The translations under genes and the position numbers were made by a program. The notes under the pieces were generated by a model. That model ran no database searches and had not been told where the DNA came from. It worked only from the letters and a program-made list of their open reading frames with translations. Positions 47,101-56,095 of a stretch of 64,000 bases of DNA are shown piece after piece. Within the stretch, counting starts at the first letter, position 1. The number at the start of each line of letters is the position of its first letter. Source of the DNA: Buddleja alternifolia (taxonomy: Eukaryota > Streptophyta > Magnoliopsida > Lamiales > Scrophulariaceae); contig CM033399.1 of the NCBI GenBank assembly GCA_019426215.1, positions 30,575,022 through 30,639,021 of the forward strand, written 5' to 3'.

Positions 47101-49227
47101 CACTTCTGGTGCATACCGAACACCCTTTAGGGTTATGATTGATCCATCATGATTCTTCAAGCGAACTGAACCAATCCCAAGTGTAGTAAGAGGAGCTTCA
47201 TTTGCTGTGAAGACAACGTCATTTTGTTCTTTGAAATCAAAGAACCAATCCAAATGTGGTGTCATATGATGACTACATGCTGAATCCAGCATCCATACTT
47301 CAGAAGCACCGCTGGATGATGTCGCCAATGAGAAGTCTGATTCGGCATCATCACACGCGGTTACATTTGATTCCGCCACGGCCTTAGAATTGCCCTTAGT
47401 TGTCAGCTTTGGGCAATCTCTCTTCCAGTGTCCTGTTTCTCGACAGTAGGCACACTCGTCTTTGCTTAGTTTATGCCTAGACTTGGATCTCCCTTTCTTT
47501 CCTTTGTTTTTGTTTTGTGAACGACCTCTGACGAACAAAACCTCTGCATCTCCGCCTGAACTAACTTGCTTGTCCTTCTTTCTCAGTTCATAACTGTACA
47601 GGGCAGCACAAACTTCGCTAAGAGATACAGCAGCCTTCCCGTGAAGTAGAGTTGTTTCAAGAAACTCAAACTCCTCAGGAAGGGATCCCAGCAACATCAG
47701 AGCCAAATCCTCGTCTTTAAAAGTCTCATCCAAATTGATCAAATCGGTAACCAGTTGATTAAAACTGGTAATGTGACTATTCATAGTGGAACCCGAAACA
47801 AATGTGAAGCGAAAGAGCCGCTTCTTCAAATGGAGCTTATTCTGACAGCTTTTCTTCAGAAATTTCTCCTCCAGTGCCATCCACAATTTATATGCCGAGT
47901 TTTCTTTCGAAAACGCATATCTCTGCTCTCTGGATAGATACGAACGAATTGTTCCACATGCCAACCGATTCATCATACTCCAATCTTTTTCCTCTATATC
48001 ATTTGGTTTCTTCTCTTCAATAGCTAAGTATAGACCTTGTTGAAAGAGTGCGTCTACAACTTCGCTTTGCCACATACCAAAATGGCCTGTGCCATCAAAA
48101 GACTCCACTGCCAATCGCGTATTCGCCACAGTGGTTCTCGCCCAAATGGACGACGACGATGCTTTTGAGGTGTCTTCCATTTTTGGTTTACAAATTATTC
48201 TTCAAGAGCCCTCCAAATGCGAAAGCCAAATAGCCCGGGAAAACTTTTCTGATGTGGAAGATCAGATTAAACTGCGACCACAGAGCATACTCAGAATACC
48301 CGAGCTCTGATACCACTTGTTGTGGAACTCAGAGTCATATTCCACCAAATATAGAAATAGCAAGGGAAATATTGTACTAGAAAACCACACTAGATTTAAT
48401 TCCCAGGAAAGATTGGAGGCGTCACAACGGTCGCGCTTAAAACCCAACCTCCTAGACAGAATTAACTAGACGATTTTAATAGCACAATATAACACTACAA
48501 CTATAACTAACAATGGCTACTTGAAGAATAGCACAAAATAAAGAACACCAAATTTAACGAGGTTCGGCTAATTTAGCCTACGTCCTCGGACCCCACCAAA
48601 ATATTTCACTAAAGGACTAAAGTGAAACTATTACAAACTATAGAGGAAGAAAGAAGAAATTGCTAAAAGACTTAGGCAATTTGGGATATCTTCTAAGGTG
48701 AAGAGAAGACCCACTTTTATACAACAAAAGATCCTTCCACTTCAAATGTTTTCCTATGTGGACTTTTACTCTTCTTTTGAAATGAGCCATTCTTCAACAA
48801 TTCTTCTACAGACAGCATGAATTAAAAATGACGGATTCGAAAGTTTTAAAATAATCAATCCAGCTGAGTTCCATCAGATCAATAACACTTGTATAACAAA
48901 ACAAAGAAGCTCAATACATTGTCCTATTCATTCAACCAACATAAAAAATTATCTAAAATTTCATATTCAAGAAACCAATACACACACACACACACACTCT
49001 CAGAGGAAGCAAACCAACCTAATCATCCAATCAGAGGACGACGGAGCACCGGCACCATGAGCAAACACGACTACGGGTGACTCCTCTGCTTTCTCCTCGT
49101 TTGCTGATTTCTCCATTGATGTTGCACTATTTTCATTGCCTTTTTCCTGACTCGGTCGTTCTTCCTCTTCTTTTTTGGGTTCGTTCTGATTAACACGCCT
49201 CCGCTTTGATTCCCGCTTCGTCACCAT
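41101..49227 (-). CDS. KANSL3/TEX30-like alpha/beta-hydrolase, six exons, 251 aa, apparently intact
   Basis: Exons: 49227-49019, 43370-43309, 43080-42945, 42851-42779, 41648-41583, 41310-41101 (stop included). All introns are GT..AG and the phases agree, giving 756 nt. Residues 1-50 are charged and low complexity (Lys/Arg at the N-terminus, then Glu). The hydrolase domain follows: oxyanion-type HGAG (57-60), nucleophile elbow GKSMGS with Ser132, strand AVICLGYPLK (150-160), GSKDGLC with acid Asp186, and GGDHSF with base His215. This matches plant proteins related to testis-expressed 30 and the NSL-complex subunit KANSL3, of similar length. The substrate is unknown; the triad suggests a serine hydrolase. 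Intron 1 is 5.6 kb because a Tnt1-like element sits in it in the same orientation. Intron 4 holds a MITE. Exons 5-6 are duplicated and decayed in copy A. Confidence 0.88.
42080..42434. mobile_element. Tourist/PIF-like MITE in intron 4 of the hydrolase gene
   Basis: The ends AGGAGTGTTTGCAAAC and GTTTGCAAACACTCCT are perfect 16-bp inverted repeats with TAA on both sides (42077-42079, 42435-42437), the PIF/Harbinger target. A third copy of the 16-mer lies inside at 42142-42157, so a nested or rearranged unit is likely. Confidence 0.85.
43665..44147 (-). repeat. 3' LTR of the Tnt1-like element
   Basis: Identical to 48318-48799 except for two substitutions and one extra G (in 'gtgggac'). Confidence 0.95.
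44148..44162 (-). promoter_or_regulatory. Polypurine tract of the Tnt1-like element
   Basis: The minus strand reads CCAAGGTGGAGATT directly before the 3' LTR, typical of the Tork/Tnt1 lineage. Confidence 0.85.
44215..48180 (-). CDS. Ty1-copia gag-pol polyprotein (Tnt1/Tork lineage), 1321 aa, uninterrupted
   Basis: Domain order: UBN2-type gag (about 25-200); CCHC knuckle C243-C246-H251-C256; aspartic protease LDSACSHHM with Asp299; pre-integrase and H432-H437-C463-C466 zinc finger; integrase core with D493, D556 and E592 (D,D-35-E spacing); reverse transcriptase with QLDVKTAFLHG (Asp913) and YVDDMLIAS (Asp1001-1002); RNase H with SDYAGDLDKRRSTTGYVF, STTEAEYMA and CDNQSAI. It ends soon after TKHIDVRYHFIRE. 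No stop, frameshift or lost catalytic residue is visible. The length is normal for the lineage. It makes the virus-like particle, processes itself, copies RNA to DNA and integrates the copy. The start is 137 bases inside the 5' LTR. Confidence 0.96.
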   Translation of the reverse strand: MEDTSKASSSSIWARTTVANTRLAVESFDGTGHFGMWQSEVVDALFQQGLYLAIEEKKPNDIEEKDWSMMNRLACGTIRSYLSREQRYAFSKENSAYKLWMALEEKFLKKSCQNKLHLKKRLFRFTFVSGSTMNSHITSFNQLVTDLINLDETFKDEDLALMLLGSLPEEFEFLETTLLHGKAAVSLSEVCAALYSYELRKKDKQVSSGGDAEVLFVRGRSQNKNKGKKGRSKSRHKLSKDECAYCRETGHWKRDCPKLTTKGNSKAVAESNVTACDDAESDFSLATSSSGASEVWMLDSACSHHMTPHLDWFFDFKEQNDVVFTANEAPLTTLGIGSVRLKNHDGSIITLKGVRYAPEVRKNLISVGTLESKGFEVRAKDGVMKIISGALVVMKGIRKNNNTYHYMGGTVVGAVAAVTVDDRNSEAVRLWHMRLGHAGGKSLNLLINQGLLKGVKYSKLEFCEHCVRGKQTRVKFGTAIHNTEGILDYVHSDVWGPSKTSSLGGKHYFVTFVDDFSRRVWVYTMKTKDEVFEVFLKWKKMVETQTDKKVKRLRTDNGGEFRSGPFQKLCEDEGIVRHFTVRHTPQQNGVAERMNRTLLEKVRCLLSNAGLGKEFWAEAVTYACHLVNRLPSTAIDGKTPFEKWFGKPAADYDSLHVFGSTAYYHVKESKLDPRAKKAVFMGITSGIKGYLLWCPETKKIIFSRDVTFDESTMLEKVNAEQQDGTPKQVEFEKFVVPADQETLDHSPTVEGDFEEEEVQPQELPQQLESIATSKPKRTIRKPARFDDMVACASAIAADDIPITYIEAVKGPEKDKWRIAMSEEMQSLHKNQTWELASLPKGKKAIGCKWVFAKKDGFPSQGDVRYKARLVAKGYAQKEGIDYNEVFSPVVKHSSIRILLALVAQLDFELVQLDVKTAFLHGDLEEEIYMTQPEGFKVAENENLVCKLQKSLYGLKQSPRQWYKRFDKFMMGIGYTRSKYDHCVYLHKLQDGSFIYLLLYVDDMLIASPSLIEIEKLKTHLKREFEMKDLGEAKKILGMEIFRDRKLRRLCLTQKQYLSRMLRRFGIDEKSKPVSTPIAPHFKLSAALSPKSDAEREYMSKVPYANAVGSLMYAMVCTRPDISQAVGVVSRYMHDPGKEHWQAVKWILRYIHDTADVGLIFEREHSQYVVGYCDSDYAGDLDKRRSTTGYVFTLAKAPVSWKSTLQSTVALSTTEAEYMAISEAVKEAIWLQGLLGELGIGQKYVKIHCDNQSAIHLAKNQVYHARTKHIDVRYHFIREILEEGGVRIEKIHTTENPADMLTKVVTAIKFKFCLDLINIVKI
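48304..48315 (-). promoter_or_regulatory. Primer binding site of the Tnt1-like element
   Basis: The minus strand reads TGGTATCAGAGC two bases inside the 5' LTR, complementary to initiator tRNA-Met. Confidence 0.93.
48318..48799 (-). repeat. 5' LTR of the Tnt1-like element
   Basis: 482 bp, TGTTG...CAACA on the minus strand. 'TTGTATAAAAG' near 48720 is a plausible TATA box. Confidence 0.95.
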
Positions 49228-49740
49228 TTTGGGTGCAGCGAGCCAAACGCTGCCTAAACGCTAATGTAAAAGGTAAGTGCTTTTCTTCCGAGCTCTCTGA
49301 AATTGATTTGAATTGAATTGGGATTGGAAACCCTAAATTTGTTTTGCAGGGGGGACGAGTTGATTTTCGCGCCAAGTGAAAAAGCGGAGCAAATATATTT
49401 TGACACACTCTAGTGACTGGGCTGCTATTAACAATATTGTATATTGGATCACACAGCCCAAATGGATTCAATCCAGATTGTCACGAGTTGTAACTTTGCT
49501 TTTCTTATTTTGAGTTTTATAGAATCTGCATGACCCCTCATTAAAAAACTATCGATTCGAGTTTGGCGGGTCAAGGTATCCCCATTTGTCTAAAATTTTA
49601 GAATAACATATAGTATTGTGTATGGATCACTATTCTACAACGTTTTGCATTATGTCAAATTAAAATTTTCCTATTATTTGAAGGGCAATAACACTTTGCC
49701 CCCTAACTATATCCTTCGTACCAAATACCCTAATTTATTG

Positions 49741-49776
<36 letters not shown>

Positions 49777-50009
49777 TAAACTTAATGCTAATATATTTAA
49801 ATTAAACAACAATATAAGTATTCTTACACCCCCACCCTCGATTTAAAATACACAAAAACACACACACACATATACACATATTATCAAAATATACATAAAA
49901 CATATTAAAAAATCTGTTTGAATTATTTTAATTTTGTCACAACGCATTATTTGAATTTTTTAAAATATTTATATAATGTGTTCTCACCAAATTAATTTAA
50001 GGTTTGTGT
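49228..50009. other. Upstream region of the hydrolase gene and AT-rich spacer
   Basis: 5' flank of the hydrolase gene (transcribed leftwards). No clear TATA box is seen within 200 bases of the ATG. A (TA)n microsatellite lies at 49744-49774. No other gene is supported. Confidence 0.5.
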
Positions 50010-51345
50010 TAAAAAATATTGCAAATTATTATTTTAATTAATTAATTATAATACTTTGGATAACTTTTAACTAATCTATGTAAGAAAATAAAATTTGTTA
50101 AATAGAAAAAAAATGGGGGAGAAAATAAAAAATGAAAGAAAAAATAATGGTGAAGAGTATTGCAATTGAGGGGGATAAGTATATCTTTCTATAGTTCAAG
50201 GGGTATTTGGTACAAAGGGTATAGTTTAGGGAGGCAAAGTATATTGTGCCCTTATTTGAATTAGTTATTCCTTACACTGGTTTTAATCAAGGAAATTGGT
50301 AGAGAGAAGAAAACACAAGAAAAATCATTTTTCATTTCCCACCATTTTACTCACCAAATGGTGAGGAAAATATAATGTCCCAAACAAGTGTTAAATTTTC
50401 TCTCATATTTTCTTTTTCTTTTCATTTTTCTAGTAATCAAACAATGAGAAATCATTTTTCTTGTGTTTTATTTTCCTTTGCTTAACAAACTCCTTGAACT
50501 AAACAGAGCGTTAACGTTCTCTACTAGGTAATCCTCATTCTTCATACCTTGAAGTTGAAAATTAATTTATTTATTTTAATTCCAAGTAATCTCATAAGTC
50601 ATAACATAGTATATCTTATAACATTTGGCATTGTCGATAATAGGAATTTTAATTCCAAACACAAACTACAATTGAGTGTGTTTGAGTGCTGCGAGAAGAT
50701 ATAAAGAGATGATTGGTGAACTCTGTTTGTTTATGGAACAAGGATGATTGATGTGCATAACCTCTTCATTGACAATATAAGGCGTCTAATGTCCCCATCT
50801 TGGCAAGTGCACATGGGTGATTTTATACCAGATCGGATTCAATAAAATAGGTATACCATACATCATTGAATGCAATAACAAAATAAGATAATAAAAGTCA
50901 CTCAATACATTTGCATCCAATAGTGTTGAATAAATTGACTTCATTGGATCCGGCCTATTCTAGAATTTTCCAGTGCACATCACTCATTAGTGGTCGACGC
51001 TTTGGCTAAATAAGCAGTTAATCATGTGTTAGAAACGATTGAGGTTCTAGACTTAGCGATTCAACACTTAATTGAGTTGGATAGAGCTGGTCATGATTAG
51101 ACTAGGTTTATGACTCAAGATCCAGTCCTGTCTTAGGATTTCCCCTCCTCTTGTATTTAATATAAAAGGTTTATAGATAAGAATCTAAAACTAGAGGTGA
51201 CAATTGATCTGGTCATGTTATACCCAAATCAAACCCGAAAAAAAATCTTATGACCCAAATAGACCCAAAACTAAATTTGTTGGGTTGGAGCCATTGAGTG
51301 CAACCCATTTTGCCATCTCTATGACTCAATATATCGAAGAAGAAA
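50010..51345. repeat. Duplicated intergenic block, paralogue of 23805-24870
   Basis: Collinear with 23805-24870, with an extra insertion of about 300 bp near 50770-51050. It lies upstream of the hydrolase gene, whereas the other copy lies next to the duplicated 3' half of the locus. Confidence 0.8.
50275..50510. mobile_element. Tourist-like MITE (copy at the 50 kb block)
   Basis: The element is flanked by TTA on both sides (50272-50274, 50511-50513), with imperfect inverted ends (CACTGGTTTTAATCAAGG, ACTAAACAGAGCG). It is the same insertion as at 24085-24314. Confidence 0.65.
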
Positions 51346-51604
51346 ATTGAAATTTTGGTGGACACAGCGCTATGTACATGCATAGCAACAAAAATTTTGA
51401 AATCAATAAAAATAATTAAAAAAAAAACAAGATATCTTCATAGATCGTTCGAATTTCATATATATATTATTTCATAAGTTGTTATATAATAATTTTTTTT
51501 CAATATTTTATTTATAAAGAGGTTCTTTCCCATATTTTATCATGATCTCAAGATCATTAGAATGTTTGAAAATGACCACAATAATATACTAATTAATTTT
51601 TTCA

Positions 51605-51641
<37 letters not shown>

Positions 51642-52920
51642 TACTAGAGAATATGATTTTGATTGATTTCTCGAATAATCATAACTTGTTGCTGCGAATT
51701 TGAAAATACAAGCAAGATGTTATTGATTTTTTCCATTTATTCTGAATAATAACTAAACTAAAATTTTAAGACATAATGAGTATGTATACTTGTGTCCTAA
51801 TTTCGTTACTATGCCTAGCTAGAGGCATAATTAACAATGAATATGTGAACTAAAACATCGTTAGGACAATTTTGAAAATGAAAAAGAATCAAATTTCGAT
51901 GCCGATCATATGTCTTGATACGATGGTCCTTTATCCAATTTGTAGAAAATTATTGGACGTAAAGACATTGAAAGAACAAATGAATTGATAAAAGTCAAAA
52001 AGCAAGAACAAAAGAATGTCAAAATATATGCGAGTTCCAAAAGTCAAATACACATGGATAGCATGGGCGTGCAAACGACACAACCCATAATTTGGTGCCT
52101 TAAGGATTAAGTTTTATAGTTCTTTGTTTAATCAACAATGGTTGCCCTGTCAATGTTCTTAAAGGCCAATTTCTATGCCTATAATTAATTAGAAAATTTT
52201 CAAATCATAAACACATTTTTAATTATCAATTGGGTTGATATGAAATCCGATGTACAATAAAGTCAAGTACTTTCAATTTACACTATAACAAAAATTAATA
52301 TTAGTAGCAAAATACAAAGTGACAATATTAAAGTTGTCCCTATATACATAATGAGCGACAATATTTTTTGTTTTGTTACAATAAAGAGTAATAGTGACAA
52401 GAATTATTTTTAAGTTGTCACTAATGACTATTAATAACACAAATTGTAAGACCAAATGATGGACATGACATGGTCCATGGGTGCCACATGGAATTGATCA
52501 TCTGTTGTCAGGTCGGGTCGGGTTGACTCGAACCCGAATAAAGACACGTGAATCCTTGGATTTTTCGCCAATATTGAGTAGTCTAGCTGTATTTTGTAAA
52601 TGGAAATACTACCTATATCACAATTTAAGCCGGTCATTAGTGAAAAAAATAATAGATTTCCAATTCACGTCACTGGATTTAAACCTCAAATACCTAACAA
52701 TTAGTTGGTTTTATTTATATATAAAAAAAATTTAAAATGTAACAATGCATGTAAAATTTCTTTTTAAAGTAGATATATCTTTTTGGGCAAATCTGATCAA
52801 TACCCTTTTGAGGGAAGAAGTGGGATTTGGTGTTTTTTGAATAATTCCAAGTGCCAAAGATATGGAGACCCTACCATGCAATTTGGCATTTAATTTGATC
52901 CCTTCAATTTTTCTTAAATG
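51346..52920. other. AT-rich stretch without a recognised gene
   Basis: It holds a (TA)n tract at 51607-51638. A possible degenerate CACTA-type MITE (52281-52430) starts CACTATAACAAAAA and includes GTGACAA/TTGTCAC repeats, but no matching right end was found. No protein or RNA gene is supported. Confidence 0.5.
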
Positions 52921-53150
52921 TATTATATAAAGGGCATCTAACTAAGCCAATCAATTTATCAAAGCAAAAATCATAAAACCAATATGAGAGAAATAAAAAA
53001 CATCAAAAAACTTCAAAGCATAGGTTTTTCACTCTCCCTCAAGGGCTTCTGATCATCTAGCCAAGCATGCAAAGAGATATGCTTTTGGTGATGATGGCTA
53101 AGGGCCAGAGGCCCCATGAGGGAGAATGAAGAAATCTTGGTTTGTCACCT
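52921..53150 (+). ncRNA. MIR477: MIR477 microRNA precursor
   Basis: The 5' arm at 53031-53051 begins ACTCTCCCTCAAGGGCTTCT, which I recognise as the mature miR477-5p sequence. The 3' arm (about 53105-53126, CCAGAGGCCCCATGAGGGAG) pairs with it, with a few mismatches and one bulge. The terminal part pairs as well (ATCATC with GATGAT, GCAT with ATGC around a ten-base loop), giving a hairpin from about 53022 to 53137. A ~10-base bulge lies on the 3' side outside the duplex. A TATA box TATATAAAG (52924-52932) lies about 100 bases upstream, suiting Pol II transcription. miR477 is reported to target GRAS-domain transcription factors in several eudicots; the target here is not shown by the sequence. 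Confidence 0.82.
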
Positions 53151-53164
53151 CAGACTATACACAA

Positions 53165-53203
<39 letters not shown>

Positions 53204-54190
53204 TAAGATGTGAAAATCCCTTCTCCACTATTCAATTCTCAGGTAAGATCAAAAGGTGGTATTATTATTTATATGTAATGTAATTATTGTAAATGATTAT
53301 TAAGCATTAATTTGCATGGTTTACTTAGTTTAATTTGCATGTGGTTTTTTTCTCAGTTGTATGGACACGTACTAAATCCTAATTCGACAATATAGACATG
53401 GATTAAACTTTTTGGATAATATAAATTTGGGCTCTCTCTCTCTCTAAAGTTTTATTTTATATTTGATTAAATTGACCAATACAACAAAATTGTTAGCATG
53501 ACCAAGTCGGTCGATTAAAATTAAAATAAGGCACACACGAGTAAACCTTTGTACAAACGTATAAAACAATCATTACACACGTGTGTCATTCGCTCTGGTC
53601 AAGTGGCGGTTTCAATCAATTAACCATATATATATATATATATATATATAAATTATGTTTTTTTTACCTTAATAATAGTAAATTGTACGTAGATCTTGTC
53701 AACCTAATTGAATTGATTAGTGAAATCATTTATAATCACGTTATCCTCAAAATAGTCAAACTTCATACGAACATGACTAGATCCAGTTCATCACCAAATA
53801 AACCAAAAAAGTAATTCGAAAAAAAAGATGTTATATATTAGTATTACGATTATCTTGTTTTACTTTTTCGTTCAAAAAAAATCGATTACATGATATATGT
53901 CATAGATATAAATTTAACAATTATAATCAAATGACAACTATTACAATCAGCTAGCAATTATTTTGAAAATAGCGAAAGATTCATATGTTGTCACTGAGAA
54001 TAGAAACCAAGTCATTTAATATCTTGGAATCTCTTTGTCAGTAAAATTAGGCTTGATGGGCCAATTTTTCTTTCTCACTAGCTCTAATTTGGAATTGTCT
54101 AATTCCTATGTTAGATTAATATAGCAAAATTAACTTAATTTCTTCTTTATTAATTATTTCTCCACTCTTGGACTCATCTAAGTTAATGGG
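53151..54190. other. AT-rich stretch downstream of MIR477, no gene seen
   Basis: Two (TA)n tracts (53168-53199 and 53623-53651), a CT tract (53434-53446) and no frame with recognisable content. It may contain the 3' part of the miR477 primary transcript. Confidence 0.5.
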
Positions 54191-54747
54191 TGATTCGGGT
54201 TTAAAACCTAGGTCATATCTCAAAGCTTGAAGTCCTTGAAGTCAAGTCCACCTTGAGCTGTAAGTTGATCTGGATTCGTCCTGAAATCACAAAGTTGGTT
54301 AGCCTAGTAAAGGTGTAAAGGAGGGGAGAAAGTGATACCTTGTAGGGGGAAATGGTGTGGTATTTATAGAGTTTTTAGGGGTTGTACGGACCTGACAAGG
54401 GATGGGGCAGGTGGCGCAATCTGAGACCTCCACGTGTCCTCAATGGACGGCTAGATCAAAGGCTCTGACCGGGTCGGGTCGGGTCATGCAAGGTCCGCAT
54501 GTTTTAGACCTCGCTTCCTGGTTATTTCGTAATTACGAAGAGCCACAGGGGTCATTATGGTCTAAGAGATCTTAGACCTCCACGTGTCCTCAATGAACGG
54601 CTAGATTGTCGGGTCTAGCTGGGTCGGATCCGTGTTAGGCGAGGTCTACGGTAAGAATACGCGGATCCTTGGGTGACCTGTAATTATGAGCTTCTGCGGA
54701 GGTCTTTTTGGTAAAGAGGTCATTATGAGGTATTTTACCCCATATCA
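54191..54747 (-). repeat. 3' LTR of the gypsy-type element (66-bp deletion)
   Basis: Collinear with 60644-61266 except that 66 bp are missing after 'ttagcctagt' (near 54307). The missing piece in the other LTR is bounded by two 'tagt' tetramers, so deletion between short direct repeats is the likely cause. Outer boundary with target duplication ATGGG. Confidence 0.92.
54430..54439 (-). promoter_or_regulatory. ABRE/G-box in the gypsy LTR (proximal, 3' LTR)
   Basis: The minus strand reads GGACACGTGG, an ABRE-type G-box core, upstream of the LTR TATA box (54361-54371). A second one lies at 54580-54589. The pair is repeated in the other LTR at 60949-60958 and 61099-61108. A role in stress-responsive transcription is inferred from the motif only. 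Confidence 0.6.
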
Positions 54748-55544
54748 TCTAGTCCCCAAATTTCTTAACTTTTGGAGTGAGTTTATGAGCTCCAAGAGTT
54801 GGGAAATTAATAGTGAATTTACTTGTTAAATGACTACAATCTAGTCGGTTTTTGCACTTCCATTAGATGGGTGTATCTACACCATGTTATTAGAATAGTA
54901 GAACTCACATTTTGTTGCTTACTTATGCGGTTCTAAAAATATTTTTGGATAAAATATTTTAATATCATAACTCTTATGCAGATAGTGATTGGTCCATATT
55001 GAACCATCTTTGAGAGTGTTGTTGTAATTTGTCCTTAAACATGGATTGTCTTTGATCCCTTCTCCATTTGGTGAAGAGGTCCTCAATTTTGAGGTCATGC
55101 ATGTAAGACCTTGAGCTTTGACCTTTTCTAAATGTCGCATTTAGACCTTGAATTGGGTCTTTTTCATATTATCTGAAGGTCACGCAAATTCCCGAACTTG
55201 CTTCTTGACATCTTCTTGAGGTCATGCATGTTCGGCCTTGGCCTCCTCATGCTAGACCTCTTTTTCAGATCACTTTTGAGATCATGTGTGTTAGACCTTG
55301 GGGTCATGTTCATCAGGCCTTGAACGTGGATCTTCTCCAAATCGCTCAAGAGATTTTGCGTATTTAAACCTTAAGGTCATGCATGCCAGATCTTGAGTGT
55401 TAATCTTCTTCAAATCGCTTTGAGAGTCCTGCATGTCGTGCCTCTTGAGGTTAGTGAATGCTAGACTCTTGGGATCATGCATGTTAGACTCATATTGCAT
55501 TCTAATCTTTATGTAGATTCTTTTTTTGGTCATTGATGTTAGAC
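54748..55544 (-). repeat. Diverged extension of the minisatellite region in the gypsy element
   Basis: Purine-rich on the minus strand, starting with the probable polypurine region (TTTGGGGACTAGA) next to the LTR. It holds irregular repeats of a motif around 'ggtcatgcatgttagacct'. Minus-strand frames read NMHD.KS.LKK-like repeats. No known domain. Confidence 0.55.
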
Positions 55545-56095
55545 TCTTTGATCTTTCTTTAGATCTTTTTGGTGGTCATGCATGTTAGACTCATATTGCA
55601 TTCTAATCTTTATGTAGATCCTTTTTTTTTGGGTCATTGATGTTAGACCTCATGGGGTCATAACATGTTAGACTATTTAGATCTTTTTTGATGGTCATGC
55701 ATGTTAGACCTCATGGGGTCATTACATGTTAAACTCTTTTGATCTTTCTTTAGATCTTTTCGATGGTCATGCATGTTAGACCTCATGGGGTCATTACATG
55801 TTAGACTCTTTTGATCTTTCTTTAAATCTTTTCGATGGTCATGCATGTTAGACCTCATGGGGTCATTACATGTTAGACTCTTTGATCTTTCTTTAGATCG
55901 TTTTGTTGGTCATGCATGTTAGACCCCATGGGGTCGTTACATGTTAGACTCTTTGATCTTTCTTTAGATCGTTTTGGTGGTCATGCATGTTTAGACCTCA
56001 TGGGGTCATTACATGTTAGACTCTTTGATCTTTCTTTAGATCTTTTTGGTGGTCATGCATGTTAGATCTCATAGGGTCATTACATGTTAGACTCT
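55545..56095 (-). repeat. 72-bp minisatellite inside the gypsy element
   Basis: At least five good tandem units begin 'gatctttctttagatctttt' at about 55739, 55811, 55881, 55952 and 56024, with more diverged units upstream. The period is 72 bp (24 codons, occasionally 71). On the minus strand several units stay open and encode a 24-residue repeat containing NMHDHRKDLKKDQKSLTC. Confidence 0.85.

Larger units (their letters stand above)
43665..48799 (-). mobile_element. Complete Tnt1/Tork-like Ty1-copia retrotransposon in intron 1 of the hydrolase gene
   Basis: LTRs at 43665-44147 (483 bp) and 48318-48799 (482 bp) differ by two substitutions and one single-base indel in a full manual comparison. 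A perfect 5-bp target duplication ATTCT flanks it (43660-43664, 48800-48804). PBS, PPT and one uninterrupted 1321-codon gag-pol frame are present. All hallmarks of an autonomous copia element are in place. With about 0.4% LTR divergence it inserted very recently on a plant timescale. It lies in the same transcriptional orientation as the host gene, so the host transcript must read through two LTRs with their polyadenylation signals. Confidence 0.97.

Noticed and set aside
52281..52640. A second CACTA-type MITE starting CACTATAACAAAAA
   Set aside because: No right end with matching inverted repeat and 3-bp duplication could be found. It is at most a fragment.
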